From: Bacteroidia bacterium
Lineage (GTDB): Bacteria > Bacteroidota > Bacteroidia > UKL13-3
Direction: 5' to 3'
DNA length: 64,000 bases
Assembly: GCA_019695215.1 (NCBI GenBank)
Contig: JAIBAK010000003.1
Span: 52,436 to 116,435, forward strand
Of this stretch, positions 46,829-55,314 are shown in pieces (positions within the stretch are counted from its first letter, which is position 1; every line of letters starts with the position of its first letter). Below the pieces are notes generated by a model, which saw nothing but the letters and a program-made list of their open reading frames with translations, made no database searches and was not told where the DNA came from. The translations under genes and the position numbers were made by a program.

Positions 46829-47032
46829 GTGTTAAATATTAATTTATGTAGGAAGTTTTTAGGAAAAGAAGCAGAAAAATTAAGCGACAAAGAACTAAAT
46901 GAAATTGTTTCATGGTTAGATCAACTGGCTGAGATAACTATTGATGCATTAGATGAATCTGAAACTAATTTAAAAAAGAATGAAGAAAAGAGCAATTCTG
47001 TACACTCGCGTTTCAACAGACGAGCAAAATAA
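46829..47032 (+). CDS. small protein preceding the serine recombinase
   Basis: The GTG at 46829 is the most likely start (MLNINLCRKFLGK), giving 67 residues; a TTG at 46808 is the alternative. LGKEAEKLSDKELNEIVSWL is a charged amphipathic helix and the C-terminus is basic. The gene overlaps the recombinase start by about 50 nt in another frame, which suggests co-translation. Small helical proteins ahead of large serine recombinases are seen in Bacteroidota and may control recombination direction; this role is an inference. Confidence 0.5.
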   Translation: MLNINLCRKFLGKEAEKLSDKELNEIVSWLDQLAEITIDALDESETNLKKNEEKSNSVHSRFNRRAK

Positions 47033-48548
47033 CGGGTTCAGTCCCGTTGATCAGAAGGATAAATTGTATCGGTATTGTGAAAACAACAATATTGAAATAG
47101 TCGGATTTTTTCATGATGATGCCAGTGGTAAATCATTTGAAAGACCTGAATGGAGACGAATTATGGAATTCATAAAGATGCATAAAGGTTCAGTTGATTG
47201 CATCTGTTTTATTAGATGGGATAGATTTTCACGGAACACGCAGGAAGCTTACGCAATGTTGCAAAGGCTTTGGAAACAGGGCTTAGAAGCTATGGCAATC
47301 GAGCAGCCAATTAACTTTACGATACCGGAGCAGAAGTTAATGCTGGCGATTTACCTTGCCTCACCGGAAGTCGATAATGATAGACGATCATTGAATGTTT
47401 ACAATGGAATGCGAAAAGCAAAAAAGGCAGGGCATTGGATGGGTGGATGTTTAAGGGGATATAGAATAGTCAGGGATCAGAATAATAAAACCACTATGAT
47501 ACCTGAAGGAGGCGAAAAGGAAAGATTGGTGAAAAAAGCCTTTTCCGAATTTGCTACCGGGGGATATGCCATTGAGGAATTAAGAAAGAAAATGGCAAAA
47601 GAAGGGTTGAAAATTTCCAGAAGCGCATTCTGGGTCATGCTTCGAAACAGGGGGTATATCGGTGAAGTGTTTGTGGCAGGAAGCAAAGACGAGTCCGAGG
47701 AATGGATTAAAGGTAAACATGCATCGTTGGTAGATGAGAAAACATTTCTCACGGTTCAAAGAAACCTTAAATCCAGAAAGAAAATCGGGCCTGCCAAGAT
47801 GAAAACATTGCGTGAGGAATTTCCATTGAGAGGACATTTAATTTGTGCCAGATGCGGTAAAATACTTACCGGTTCTTTTTCCAGAGGGCAAATGGGGAAA
47901 AAATATGCCTATTATCATTGCCTGGATGGATGTAAAGAGAGGATTAAAGCCGAAGAGGTTAACTCGTCATTTGAAGAAATAATGATGGATATTCATTTCC
48001 CGGCCGGAGTAAAGAGTCTTTTCAAAAAAATCGTTAAAGAAAAGTTATCAGCCAGATTTTCGGACACGAACACTGACAGGGCGCAAACGGAGAAGAAGAT
48101 GGAAAAGTTACAGCAAAGAAAAAGGAATGCTCAGGCACTTTTACTTGACGGAGAGATTTCGCCAAATGAATACAAGGAAATGAATGAGTCAATAGAAGAA
48201 GAATTATCAAGGTTGCAAAATGAAATAGCAACCATGGGTAATCCTACTACTGATATTACAAGAAAAATGGATGATTGTCTAAAGGTAATTGAGGATCTAA
48301 AACACTACTATAATGAGAAGGGTTTGGAAACAAAACATCGCCTCATCCGTTCGATTTTTCCCGAAAAATTAATTTTTGACAAAAAAGCAGTTCGAACTTT
48401 TCAAGTGAATAAAGTAATCTCTCTCATGGCCAGTATTGACAAGGGTTTTCAGCGACAGCAAAAAAGGAAGCACACCGGTTTTGGCGTGCTTTCCTGTGGA
48501 GTAGTCCCGACAGGACCATATTTTAATGTTTTATACTACTTATCTTAA
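46980..48548 (+). CDS. large serine recombinase
   Basis: 522 residues. Resolvase domain ~1-150 with the catalytic Ser in ILYTRVSTDEQ and the Arg of RWDRFSRN. Recombinase domain ~165-265 (GYRIVRDQNNKTTM, RSAFWVMLRNRGYIGEVF). A zinc ribbon follows (CARCGK ... YHCLDGC, ~287-315), then a coiled coil (~345-425, DRAQTEKKMEKLQQRKRNAQ). These are all parts of a functional integrase of this class, which joins short attP/attB sites. The last ~20 residues (GVLSCGVVPTGPYFNV) read like non-family sequence and might be encoded by the attachment-site junction. It probably mobilises a small element starting near 45780. Confidence 0.9.
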   Translation: MKKRAILYTRVSTDEQNNGFSPVDQKDKLYRYCENNNIEIVGFFHDDASGKSFERPEWRRIMEFIKMHKGSVDCICFIRWDRFSRNTQEAYAMLQRLWKQGLEAMAIEQPINFTIPEQKLMLAIYLASPEVDNDRRSLNVYNGMRKAKKAGHWMGGCLRGYRIVRDQNNKTTMIPEGGEKERLVKKAFSEFATGGYAIEELRKKMAKEGLKISRSAFWVMLRNRGYIGEVFVAGSKDESEEWIKGKHASLVDEKTFLTVQRNLKSRKKIGPAKMKTLREEFPLRGHLICARCGKILTGSFSRGQMGKKYAYYHCLDGCKERIKAEEVNSSFEEIMMDIHFPAGVKSLFKKIVKEKLSARFSDTNTDRAQTEKKMEKLQQRKRNAQALLLDGEISPNEYKEMNESIEEELSRLQNEIATMGNPTTDITRKMDDCLKVIEDLKHYYNEKGLETKHRLIRSIFPEKLIFDKKAVRTFQVNKVISLMASIDKGFQRQQKRKHTGFGVLSCGVVPTGPYFNVLYYLS

Positions 48549-48705
48549 CTCTTTTCTGACAATAAGTCATTGAATAACAGTTTCTCATGTTATATTCAGT
48601 AAAGGTGAGATAACATAAGAATCACGATTCTGTACGCAACTGTGTACGCTGGCATTTGCATACTCTTTGATGTAAAGGTATCAGTAAAAAAACAAATATA
48701 CTGAT

Positions 48706-49974
48706 ATGGCATACTCAATCAACTTTTATCTCGACAAAAAAGGACAAACGACATCCAACAAAGATCAACATCAAATCTTCATGTATCTGCGGTTTGATGG
48801 CCGAACTATTAAAACCTACGTGGAGCGTAAATGCTCCCTGAAAGAATGGGACAGCAAAAGCCAGAGGGTTAATTCACGGTATTACAAAGAGGGGGCACGG
48901 GAGCTAAATGATTATTTTGACAAGCTTGAAAGTAAAACCGGAAAGGTGTTTGAAGCAAATAATAATCAAGGTATTGTTACTTCCAAAGAGGATGTACTTA
49001 AAGTTATTGATGAGTGTAATAACCGGAATGGAGTGAGGAACGCACATGTGTCATTTGATGAGGCTTTTGCTGAATTCATTGCTTCCAAAGCAGTATCCTT
49101 TACTGAACCTACACTGAAAACATATCGTACAACCCTCAAACATTTAAAAGCATTCTCTGAAAAGAAAAGAGTTGCCCTGCGTTTTGAGAATATTACGCTT
49201 CACTTTGAAGAACGGTTCAGGTCGTATTTGTATGTGAACTGTGGTATGACGAATAACACGATAGCCAAGTATGTGAAAACACTGAAAACCTTTATGCGTT
49301 TCTGCACCGAAGACCGGTCATATAATTCACCGCTTAATGTTCAGTACCGAAAGTTTGATACCACTGAAAAAGATACAGAGGTATATGCGCTTTCCATTCG
49401 TGAATTGCTTCACCTGTATAATTTCTCATTTGAAAATCCTCATTATGCTAAAGTCAGGGATGTATTTTGTTTTCTCTGCTTTACAGGACTTCGTTTCTCT
49501 GATGCCGAGAATTTGAAACGGGCAGATATTCGGAATGGCAATATGTATATTCTTGTAAAGAAAACAAAGCAGTACATTGTTATTCCTCTGACCGAATACA
49601 CAACCGCTATTCTTAAAAAGTATGAGCACTGTGAACGACCACTACCGATAATCAGCAATCAAAAAACAAATGAAGCATTGCATGAAATTGGTGAATTGAT
49701 TGGACTGAATGAATTGGTGAAAACTGTTACGTATTCAGGTACGGAAGCGATTGAAACCTACGTGCCGAAATTTAAGGTACTTACATCCCATCTGGGTCGG
49801 AAGACCTTTATCACAAATTCTCTTTTACTTGGCATCCCCGAAAAAGTACTGCAAGCGATGGGAGCACCAAAACATCAGAATGTGTTTCGTAAATATATTT
49901 CATTTGCTGATGCGCATAAAGAGAAAGCCATGGCGAATGCCTGGACGGCTGAAAAACTTGCAGAAGCCCTTTAA
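48706..49974 (+). CDS. tyrosine integrase of a conjugative/mobilizable element
   Basis: 422 residues. Arm-type DNA-binding domain ~1-85 (INFYLDKKG, MYLRFDGRTIKTYVERKC), SAM-like domain ~110-215, catalytic domain ~225-415. Catalytic residues: Arg in FTGLRFSDAENL, Lys in VKKTKQYIVIPL, SHLGRKTF (His and Arg), His in GAPKHQNVFRKY, and Tyr in RKYI. This is the layout of integrases of Bacteroidota conjugative transposons. Its stop codon overlaps that of the convergent HTH gene (49971). Together with the mobilization genes up to 56845 it defines an integrated element. Confidence 0.9.
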   Translation: MAYSINFYLDKKGQTTSNKDQHQIFMYLRFDGRTIKTYVERKCSLKEWDSKSQRVNSRYYKEGARELNDYFDKLESKTGKVFEANNNQGIVTSKEDVLKVIDECNNRNGVRNAHVSFDEAFAEFIASKAVSFTEPTLKTYRTTLKHLKAFSEKKRVALRFENITLHFEERFRSYLYVNCGMTNNTIAKYVKTLKTFMRFCTEDRSYNSPLNVQYRKFDTTEKDTEVYALSIRELLHLYNFSFENPHYAKVRDVFCFLCFTGLRFSDAENLKRADIRNGNMYILVKKTKQYIVIPLTEYTTAILKKYEHCERPLPIISNQKTNEALHEIGELIGLNELVKTVTYSGTEAIETYVPKFKVLTSHLGRKTFITNSLLLGIPEKVLQAMGAPKHQNVFRKYISFADAHKEKAMANAWTAEKLAEAL

Positions 49975-50279
49975 CTTGATTTCCGTTTACCAGTGTGCGA
50001 AGGACGGTTTAATGCTTCCTCTACTTCACTTCGCCTAAAGTATATCCTGCTGTGGATGCGGTGATATGGAATACGGCCTTCTTTCATCCAACGATTTATT
50101 GTTACTAATGACACTTTAAGTAACATAGCAACTTCTTTCCTTGTCAGAAGTGTTTCATCTGGTTTGGGTGTATCTAATATTGAAAGCGATTCAACAATAA
50201 TTTGTTTGAGTTCCTCAACTGTGAGTGTAACTACCAATTCCTTTCTTTCATCATGTATCTTTTCCATATAATAATTCAT
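49971..50279 (-). CDS. excisionase-like helix-turn-helix protein
   Basis: 102 residues; the central part LTRKEVAMLLKVSLVTINRW followed by MKEGRIPYHRI and IYFRRSEVEEAL is the HTH_17/excisionase DNA-binding domain. The N-terminal ~40 residues form a helix found in similar Bacteroidota element proteins. It overlaps the MobC-like gene by 4 nt and is last in the mobilization operon, convergent with the integrase, a position that fits control of excision. Confidence 0.8.
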   Translation of the reverse strand: MNYYMEKIHDERKELVVTLTVEELKQIIVESLSILDTPKPDETLLTRKEVAMLLKVSLVTINRWMKEGRIPYHRIHSRIYFRRSEVEEALNRPSHTGKRKSS

Positions 50280-50704
50280 TTCTCTTGAATGTAGGATATG
50301 AGAATATCCTCGGCTATTGTGAGGTGGTTTTCCAGTTGCTTCATATCCGTTACCACTCCATTTTGAAGAATATTGTTTAAGGCCATACTGAGGTATTGCA
50401 GGGATAGCATTAGTTGTTCCCTGTGAGGGATGGTGGATTTTCCACTGATTGTAGTTTTCACCAGTTCCTTAATAAACCCTGTTGGTGTATCAAACCCTGC
50501 ATCTGCCGAGAAGCGTTTCAGTTGCTCGAATTCTTTAATGGAAAATGACGGACGAAGTTCTTTATGCGGAAGTCCCTTTTCTTTCTTCCATTGTTTTTTG
50601 TATTCTTTACGATATTCCTTTTTAGCCTGAGCAATATCTTCTTCGGAAGCCTCTAAGAGGTTTCGTAGTGAAAGATATTGCCAGAGTGCTTTGCTTCGGG
50701 TCAT
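50276..50704 (-). CDS. MobC-like mobilization accessory protein
   Basis: 142 residues. A basic coiled helix (~20-45, AKKEYRKEYKKQWKKEKG) is followed by LRPSFSIKEFEQLKRFSADA and GFIKELVKTTISGK, resembling the ribbon-helix-helix part of MobC/MbeC-type proteins that bind oriT beside the relaxase. It overlaps its neighbours on both sides by 4 nt in an operon with a coupling protein. The helical C-terminus may dimerise. The family call rests on general resemblance and context. Confidence 0.6.
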   Translation of the reverse strand: MTRSKALWQYLSLRNLLEASEEDIAQAKKEYRKEYKKQWKKEKGLPHKELRPSFSIKEFEQLKRFSADAGFDTPTGFIKELVKTTISGKSTIPHREQLMLSLQYLSMALNNILQNGVVTDMKQLENHLTIAEDILISYIQEK

Positions 50705-52125
50705 GTAAGTAAGGCGATGGGAGTATTTGGAATATCACTTGTTAAAGTATATGCCCGAAGGTTAGTGTATGAACGGAAGGTATGGGAACGGTAATATGGT
50801 GAAGTACGACCTTTGATGAGCGGGTTATTACCTGACACAATTAATGAACGGTTTAGCTTTAAGAGTCGTATTTCGTCCATTGAAATCAAGGGTTTGATTC
50901 GTTCTATTTTTTTGTCATCTATATAGGTTGTTTTTCCTCCCAAGGTTTCCAGTTCTCTGAGGACATCAATTTCTGTCTGACCCGCGAGGAATAATTTTGT
51001 AACGCAGTTCGCAATGATATTCGAGGCATCTTCTTTGTAAAAATGTTTGAGTTGTCCTGAGAGTGTTTGCAGACAAATCAAAGTTCCTGTTCTATGTTTT
51101 CGGGCATTGGCAAGAAACAAGGGCAGAAGCGGAATGTAGATACTTGAACATTCTTCTAAAATCACAAACAAATCGAGTTCGTTCTTTTCAGGGAGTTTGT
51201 AGAGAATATGACTGAAGAACTGTTCAAAGAACAAACCAGTCAGTTGGCTGGTATATTTCTGATCTCCGATGGAATTATGCAGAAACAGAAGTGTTGGTTT
51301 TTGTCGGATCTCTGAAAAGTTAATAGAGTTGTATGCCGTTACCCTTGCAATCAATTCATCATCCCAAACCTGCACGCAGGCCTTGGCTGAAGCAATAATG
51401 CTTTGCAAGGTTTTCTGATTGGTAGCAATCATGGATTTGTAGTCAAGCAGAAGTTTTTCATCCTTGCTCTCCACTATCCATCGGTCAACCCGCTCGGGAT
51501 TGGCCGAGAGGTGTTGCAAAACGAGCCTTACATTAGCCATGTGGCGGAATGGTTCCGACTGGTGAAGGACAATACGAATACAGATTGACAAAAGGTCTTT
51601 ACTGGCGATTCCCCAGAATGGATCGCTGTTACCACCTTTCTCTAAACTTGAAGTAACAAGCAGACTGGCCAGTTTGGAAATGTCATTTGACTGTTTGACA
51701 TGGGAAAGATAGTTATATCCCGAACTGACAGTGTTGTTAGAGAAGTTCAGGGTTTTAATATCAAAAAACTGACTTAGGTATCCACTGGTCATTAAGAAAA
51801 GTTCCTTTGATGGGTCGTTGATGACACAAGAACAGTTGCGCATCTGAAGTAGATTCGGGATGATGATGCGAGAGGTTTTGCCTCCACCTGTGGGTGAGCA
51901 TACCAATAGATTTTCAAATGACTTTTTACGGGTCAATTTACGGTGTTTGGATATGAGGAATCCCTTGTTAAAACGGGAGGCAACGGTGGTCTCCTTTCCA
52001 AACTTCGCATTAAATCCTTTCTGTGTGTCCGTCATGTCGGCAAGTGTATTCACTGCATCGGAAAGAATCTGCCAGAGAGTACTTAAAACTGATGTTACAT
52101 TCATATTGCTTTGTATTAAAACCAT
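50701..52125 (-). CDS. VirD4/TraG-like type IV coupling ATPase
   Basis: 474 residues. Walker A SPTGGGKTSRII (~83-94), then VINDPSKELF, Walker B LFVILEECSSIYIPLLPLFL (~285-305), and the sensor-like KHRTGTLICLQT; these are the landmarks of VirD4/TraG coupling proteins. It lacks the long N-terminal membrane domain of many members, as in mobilizable elements that borrow a conjugation channel. It would bring the relaxosome to the type IV secretion pore. It overlaps the MobC-like gene (ATGA) and is preceded by a 110-nt gap. Confidence 0.85.
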   Translation of the reverse strand: MVLIQSNMNVTSVLSTLWQILSDAVNTLADMTDTQKGFNAKFGKETTVASRFNKGFLISKHRKLTRKKSFENLLVCSPTGGGKTSRIIIPNLLQMRNCSCVINDPSKELFLMTSGYLSQFFDIKTLNFSNNTVSSGYNYLSHVKQSNDISKLASLLVTSSLEKGGNSDPFWGIASKDLLSICIRIVLHQSEPFRHMANVRLVLQHLSANPERVDRWIVESKDEKLLLDYKSMIATNQKTLQSIIASAKACVQVWDDELIARVTAYNSINFSEIRQKPTLLFLHNSIGDQKYTSQLTGLFFEQFFSHILYKLPEKNELDLFVILEECSSIYIPLLPLFLANARKHRTGTLICLQTLSGQLKHFYKEDASNIIANCVTKLFLAGQTEIDVLRELETLGGKTTYIDDKKIERIKPLISMDEIRLLKLNRSLIVSGNNPLIKGRTSPYYRSHTFRSYTNLRAYTLTSDIPNTPIALLT

Positions 52126-52235
52126 CGTTTGATGTATCGGATAATATCCTGAAGAAGGGTTACGGTGTACTCAACGCACACAATCACCACATAGCATGTC
52201 AGCTTAAAAAGATTACCAAGTAATCGAAGCATAGG

Positions 52236-52952
52236 TCAGTTAAAACCAAAGGGGGCTTGCAGTTCCACATGAGCTCCTTTCGATTCAAAGAGATATTCAA
52301 AAAACTTCGCCACTTGCATATATGATGCATTGGCTTTGTATGAGGCGGGAGAATAAATGAAGCGGATTTCAATATCATTGAGTTTTTCGAGTGGAAGACT
52401 TTGCTCAAATATGGTGGCAACCTGAGCAGGATGGGTATCAAGCAGATTTCGTGTTGCTGTATCATAGAAGTTAAGCGAGGAATGCTTCATAAGGTCAGAG
52501 TACACCAACATCAGTTTTTTGGGTGATGTTGATTTTGAAAGACGGTTCAATCCTCGGGCCATCGTGCGGTACACAATCGAGTGGTCAGTGATGGTATCAC
52601 CCAACTTCATAGCCAGGGCAAGATCAATTAACATGTGTTGGGCTTGCGCATCCCGCTTCTGAGGGTTTCCCAAAACAGGGTTTTCTCTTGGGAGACAAAT
52701 TTCCCGGTCTACTGTCATATCCACATTTGAAATGTAGCTGACATATATGCGTACGCCTGTCCACCTGTTTTCTTTAAGGCCAGTGAGGCGCATGACGGAT
52801 CCAGCAGTCGGGTGTACCCGTAGGGAGTCTGTGCGGTCAACGATGATGACCATATCCAAGTCGAATGACTGTTTTTCTGTGGTCGTGTCTTTGCTACACC
52901 CAATTCCTCCAAGTAACAGGATGCTGAGAAATAATTTAATTGTTGTTTTCAT
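52236..52952 (-). CDS. vWA-like lipoprotein in the mobilization operon
   Basis: 238 residues. Signal peptide with lipobox LGGIGC (Cys at about residue 19). The mature part opens with DMVIIVDRTDSLRV, similar to the MIDAS strand of von Willebrand A domains (D-x-T-D-S in place of D-x-S-x-S), and later has KLMLVYSDLMKHS, which fits the second conserved Asp strand. It overlaps the upstream membrane-protein gene by 17 nt. Metal-dependent adhesion or mating-pair contact would fit, but the vWA assignment is by motif only. Confidence 0.55.
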   Translation of the reverse strand: MKTTIKLFLSILLLGGIGCSKDTTTEKQSFDLDMVIIVDRTDSLRVHPTAGSVMRLTGLKENRWTGVRIYVSYISNVDMTVDREICLPRENPVLGNPQKRDAQAQHMLIDLALAMKLGDTITDHSIVYRTMARGLNRLSKSTSPKKLMLVYSDLMKHSSLNFYDTATRNLLDTHPAQVATIFEQSLPLEKLNDIEIRFIYSPASYKANASYMQVAKFFEYLFESKGAHVELQAPFGFN

Positions 52953-54015
52953 GTTGAAGTTTTTTTATTGAATTAAAATTAGTGGAGAATGAGAATGGAT
53001 ACGGCTCATCAAAGCAATCAGGCTTATGGTTATCCTCCCGGTGCATCAGGTTTGTTTTCTTAAACATGGCATATGAGCCCAGAGCGTGGTTAATCACCAT
53101 CTCTTCCATCATTGAGCCGAATACGAGCATGGAACCGCATTGGTTTTTCAGTACACGGGTATCTTCATCTACGGAACGAACAGCTTCTTCAAATTCTGAT
53201 ATTTCCTTTTGGATTGCTTCTATCTCCGTCTTGAGTACTTGGTGTTTTTGGATAGCGTTTCGTTGTTCAAGGGTCAGGTGAAAAAAATAGCAGAGGGCAA
53301 CTGCCGTGATGAGCAGAAACTCGGAGATGCAGACAAAGGGCCAAGGGCTGTAATGCAGGCCGAGCTGTTTTGCATCACCGGAGTTGAGGAAATCAGCCCT
53401 GATAAAGGCAAGAAATGTAAACAAGGTTAGAGTGACAATGAAAAGTGAAAGGACAATCAATCTTCGTTGCCATACAGTTTTACCAATGGCAAGGATTCTT
53501 GGGAAGATTTCGGCAAAGGCGGCCAATACTCCGGCAAGAAGAAATCCGAGAATGGTGGAAACAAGGAAATTCATGCCCCATGATTCAAAGACCGGAATGG
53601 AAAATATGCCTTCAAACAGGCAGACAATGAATGAGGCAATTCGGGCTTTGCGTTGCCCTTTGGCATTTGGGGGTACCGGTGTTTTCTTTAATTCCTCGTC
53701 AAGGTCTACTTGCTTTTGCTTTGCCTCAGAAAGTTTGTTGCGCAGGTCTTGTTTCTGTTTTTGTGCTTTCTTTTCCTGTTCCGAAACCTGCTGGCAGATG
53801 CTTTTGAATTGTAGTTCGGTGTTAACCGAATCAAGTTGCAACTGGTACTCGTGGTGGAAACCTTCCATATACATGTCCATATGGTCTCCATGGGGTCTGG
53901 GGAGCAATCGGGTGGCATATTCTTCTGCCCCGATTTTTTCATGATTCCTGATACTTTCACAGGCTTCCTTCAACTTAGATTCAAGTGAAGGATGATGGTA
54001 GTGTTGTGTTGTCAT
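52936..54015 (-). CDS. polytopic membrane protein with flanking coiled coils
   Basis: Start at the ATG at 54015 (MTTQHYHHPSLESKL), giving 359 residues; upstream codons in the frame look non-coding. A cytoplasmic coiled coil (~70-115, VSEQEKKAQKQKQDLRNKLS) precedes about five hydrophobic segments (~125-250, for example FIVCLFEGIFSIPVF and LIVLSLFIVTLTLFTFLAFI). A second coiled coil (~265-300, KTEIEAIQKEISEFEEAVRS) follows. No family recognised. It starts the leftward operon with the vWA-like lipoprotein and mobilization genes, so an envelope role in transfer is possible. Confidence 0.65.
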   Translation of the reverse strand: MTTQHYHHPSLESKLKEACESIRNHEKIGAEEYATRLLPRPHGDHMDMYMEGFHHEYQLQLDSVNTELQFKSICQQVSEQEKKAQKQKQDLRNKLSEAKQKQVDLDEELKKTPVPPNAKGQRKARIASFIVCLFEGIFSIPVFESWGMNFLVSTILGFLLAGVLAAFAEIFPRILAIGKTVWQRRLIVLSLFIVTLTLFTFLAFIRADFLNSGDAKQLGLHYSPWPFVCISEFLLITAVALCYFFHLTLEQRNAIQKHQVLKTEIEAIQKEISEFEEAVRSVDEDTRVLKNQCGSMLVFGSMMEEMVINHALGSYAMFKKTNLMHREDNHKPDCFDEPYPFSFSTNFNSIKKLQHENNN

Positions 54016-54025
54016 AAATATTGTA

Positions 54026-54223
54026 TTAAATGGATGTTGTGGTATGTAGTGAAGTAGGTTTTTGTGTGGAAGTACTTTTAACCTGCTTAGGCTTTGTTTC
54101 GGAGGAGTTGAAAAGCCATTCAGAGCGATATGGTTCACCAGGACAAAGCTTCAACCGTTCAATGAGGGAAAGTTCATTTGGATAAGTGATTAAGAAAATT
54201 TGGTCAGGTATAGTTTGATTCAT
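54026..54223 (-). CDS. small hypothetical protein at the head of the mobilization operon
   Basis: 65 residues from the ATG at 54223 (MNQTIPDQIFLITYPNELSL). The frame continues upstream to 54310 with less protein-like sequence. IERLKLCPGEPYRSEWLF looks like a folded segment and the tail is Thr/Lys/Ser-rich. It ends 10 nt before the membrane-protein start. No family recognised; it could be a fragment. Confidence 0.35.
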   Translation of the reverse strand: MNQTIPDQIFLITYPNELSLIERLKLCPGEPYRSEWLFNSSETKPKQVKSTSTQKPTSLHTTTSI

Positions 54224-54476
54224 GGCTTGAGATTGAATGATTTTTTGCCTAATTTTGTTACAAGGAATTTCTGTACAGCGTATGGTATAATTATTTTGAT
54301 GGATTCCCAATCAATATCATTAGTTCTGTTTTCAAGTTCAAAACCGTTTGTTTTTATGTTATGAATGATATTTACCATGTTTGATAGACCTTGTTGTATT
54401 TTATTTCAACTGTTATCTAATCATATTTCTCTAGTTCAAAGTTCGGGAGTGCTACAGTTAAGAAATAGTCCAACGA

Positions 54477-54511
54477 TTAGTCTAAATAGTCTTTAGTTTA
54501 GTCTAAATAGT
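54477..54511 (+). promoter_or_regulatory. two direct repeats spaced 21 bp upstream of a cargo gene
   Basis: TTAGTCTAAATAGT occurs at 54477-54490 and again, identical, at 54498-54511, 21 bp start to start (two helical turns). The second copy ends 16 bp before the ATG at 54528. A partial copy AATAGTC precedes at about 54464. This is typical of operator spacing for a dimeric regulator. Confidence 0.5.
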
Positions 54512-54527
54512 TATTTAAAATAGAGGA

Positions 54528-55232
54528 ATGAAATCAAAAAACTTAATCCCCAAAGAAATAGTTAATAAATCGGAGTTGGTTGACCAATTATCCGAGGCGT
54601 TTTTTCGGTTTAAGGGTAAAAAATTAAAAATTACTGGATATGTCAATTCTTCGGATTATAAAGAGTTAAAAATTGAAATTTTCAGACTTACTGGGACAGA
54701 TTTGAGTTTGTCCTTTTTACGAGATTTAATTACACTGACTCATAAAAAGGACTTTCAGCATGATTCATATAATGCATTAAAGAAGTTCGTAGAATACTAT
54801 TTAAAACAACAAACTCAAGTTAAAGAAAAAGAAGGCGGATTGCCTTTAAAGCAGATGGTGTTTTGGGGCGTAAATCAGAATTATAGAGCCGGGGTTTTTA
54901 TTGACAGCTTTGATGGTGCTTTTATTGATTGGACAAATCTTGAAAGTGAATTGAATGAAATAGTGATTGCTGGTTGTCCTCGGCTAATTCCAATTGGAAG
55001 TAGAGTTCAGCTTTTTGATTTTTATGGAAAAAAAGATTGGTTAGTAAACATAATAGATAAAGATAACAATAATATTGGAAGTGTTTGGCTTGGGGGTGAC
55101 CCTCATAATGGTTGGCAAATTGATGGGCTTGTACGAGTTGGAAAAACTATTAGTGATACTGAGTGGGATGTATGGCAAATATTTCAGAGATATTCTGATG
55201 GTTCTTATAGAACAATTAAATCCTTTGTTTAA
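54528..55232 (+). CDS. hypothetical cargo protein, possible nucleic-acid or signalling adaptor
   Basis: 234 residues, no signal peptide. The N-terminal ~95 residues are helical (FFRFKGKKLKITGY ... LSFLRDLITLTHKKDF ... YNALKKFVEYYLKQQ) and resemble the small helical domain that begins many Bacteroidota regulatory or conflict proteins. The C-terminal ~110 residues are beta-rich with several Trp (VFWGVNQNYRAGVFID, SVWLGGDPHNGWQIDG). I do not recognise a family. It sits alone on the plus strand between the leftward mobilization operon and the relaxase gene, preceded by paired direct repeats, so it is a likely cargo or regulatory gene of the element. Confidence 0.6.
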   Translation: MKSKNLIPKEIVNKSELVDQLSEAFFRFKGKKLKITGYVNSSDYKELKIEIFRLTGTDLSLSFLRDLITLTHKKDFQHDSYNALKKFVEYYLKQQTQVKEKEGGLPLKQMVFWGVNQNYRAGVFIDSFDGAFIDWTNLESELNEIVIAGCPRLIPIGSRVQLFDFYGKKDWLVNIIDKDNNNIGSVWLGGDPHNGWQIDGLVRVGKTISDTEWDVWQIFQRYSDGSYRTIKSFV

Positions 55233-55249
55233 TATTACTTTTACTATTC

Positions 55250-55314
55250 GGTCATTCTGACCTTTTGCCCATGATGGCACTTCTCTTGATCCTTTCACTG
55301 TATGATAGTGAAAG
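55250..55314 (+). other. inverted repeats at the relaxase start, candidate oriT/operator
   Basis: GGTCA-TTC-TGACC (55250-55262) and CTTTCACT-GTATGAT-AGTGAAAG (55292-55314) are perfect inverted repeats. The second spans the relaxase start codon at 55302, so it could hide the start or bind the relaxase itself. oriT regions usually contain such repeats near the relaxase gene; no nick site can be assigned by eye. Confidence 0.3.

Noticed and set aside
48498..48530. TAGTCCCGACAGGACC resembling the 3' end of a tRNA on the minus strand
   Set aside because: No T-loop, anticodon arm or D-arm can be found beside it, so no tRNA is called; it may be an attachment-site trace, but this cannot be shown.
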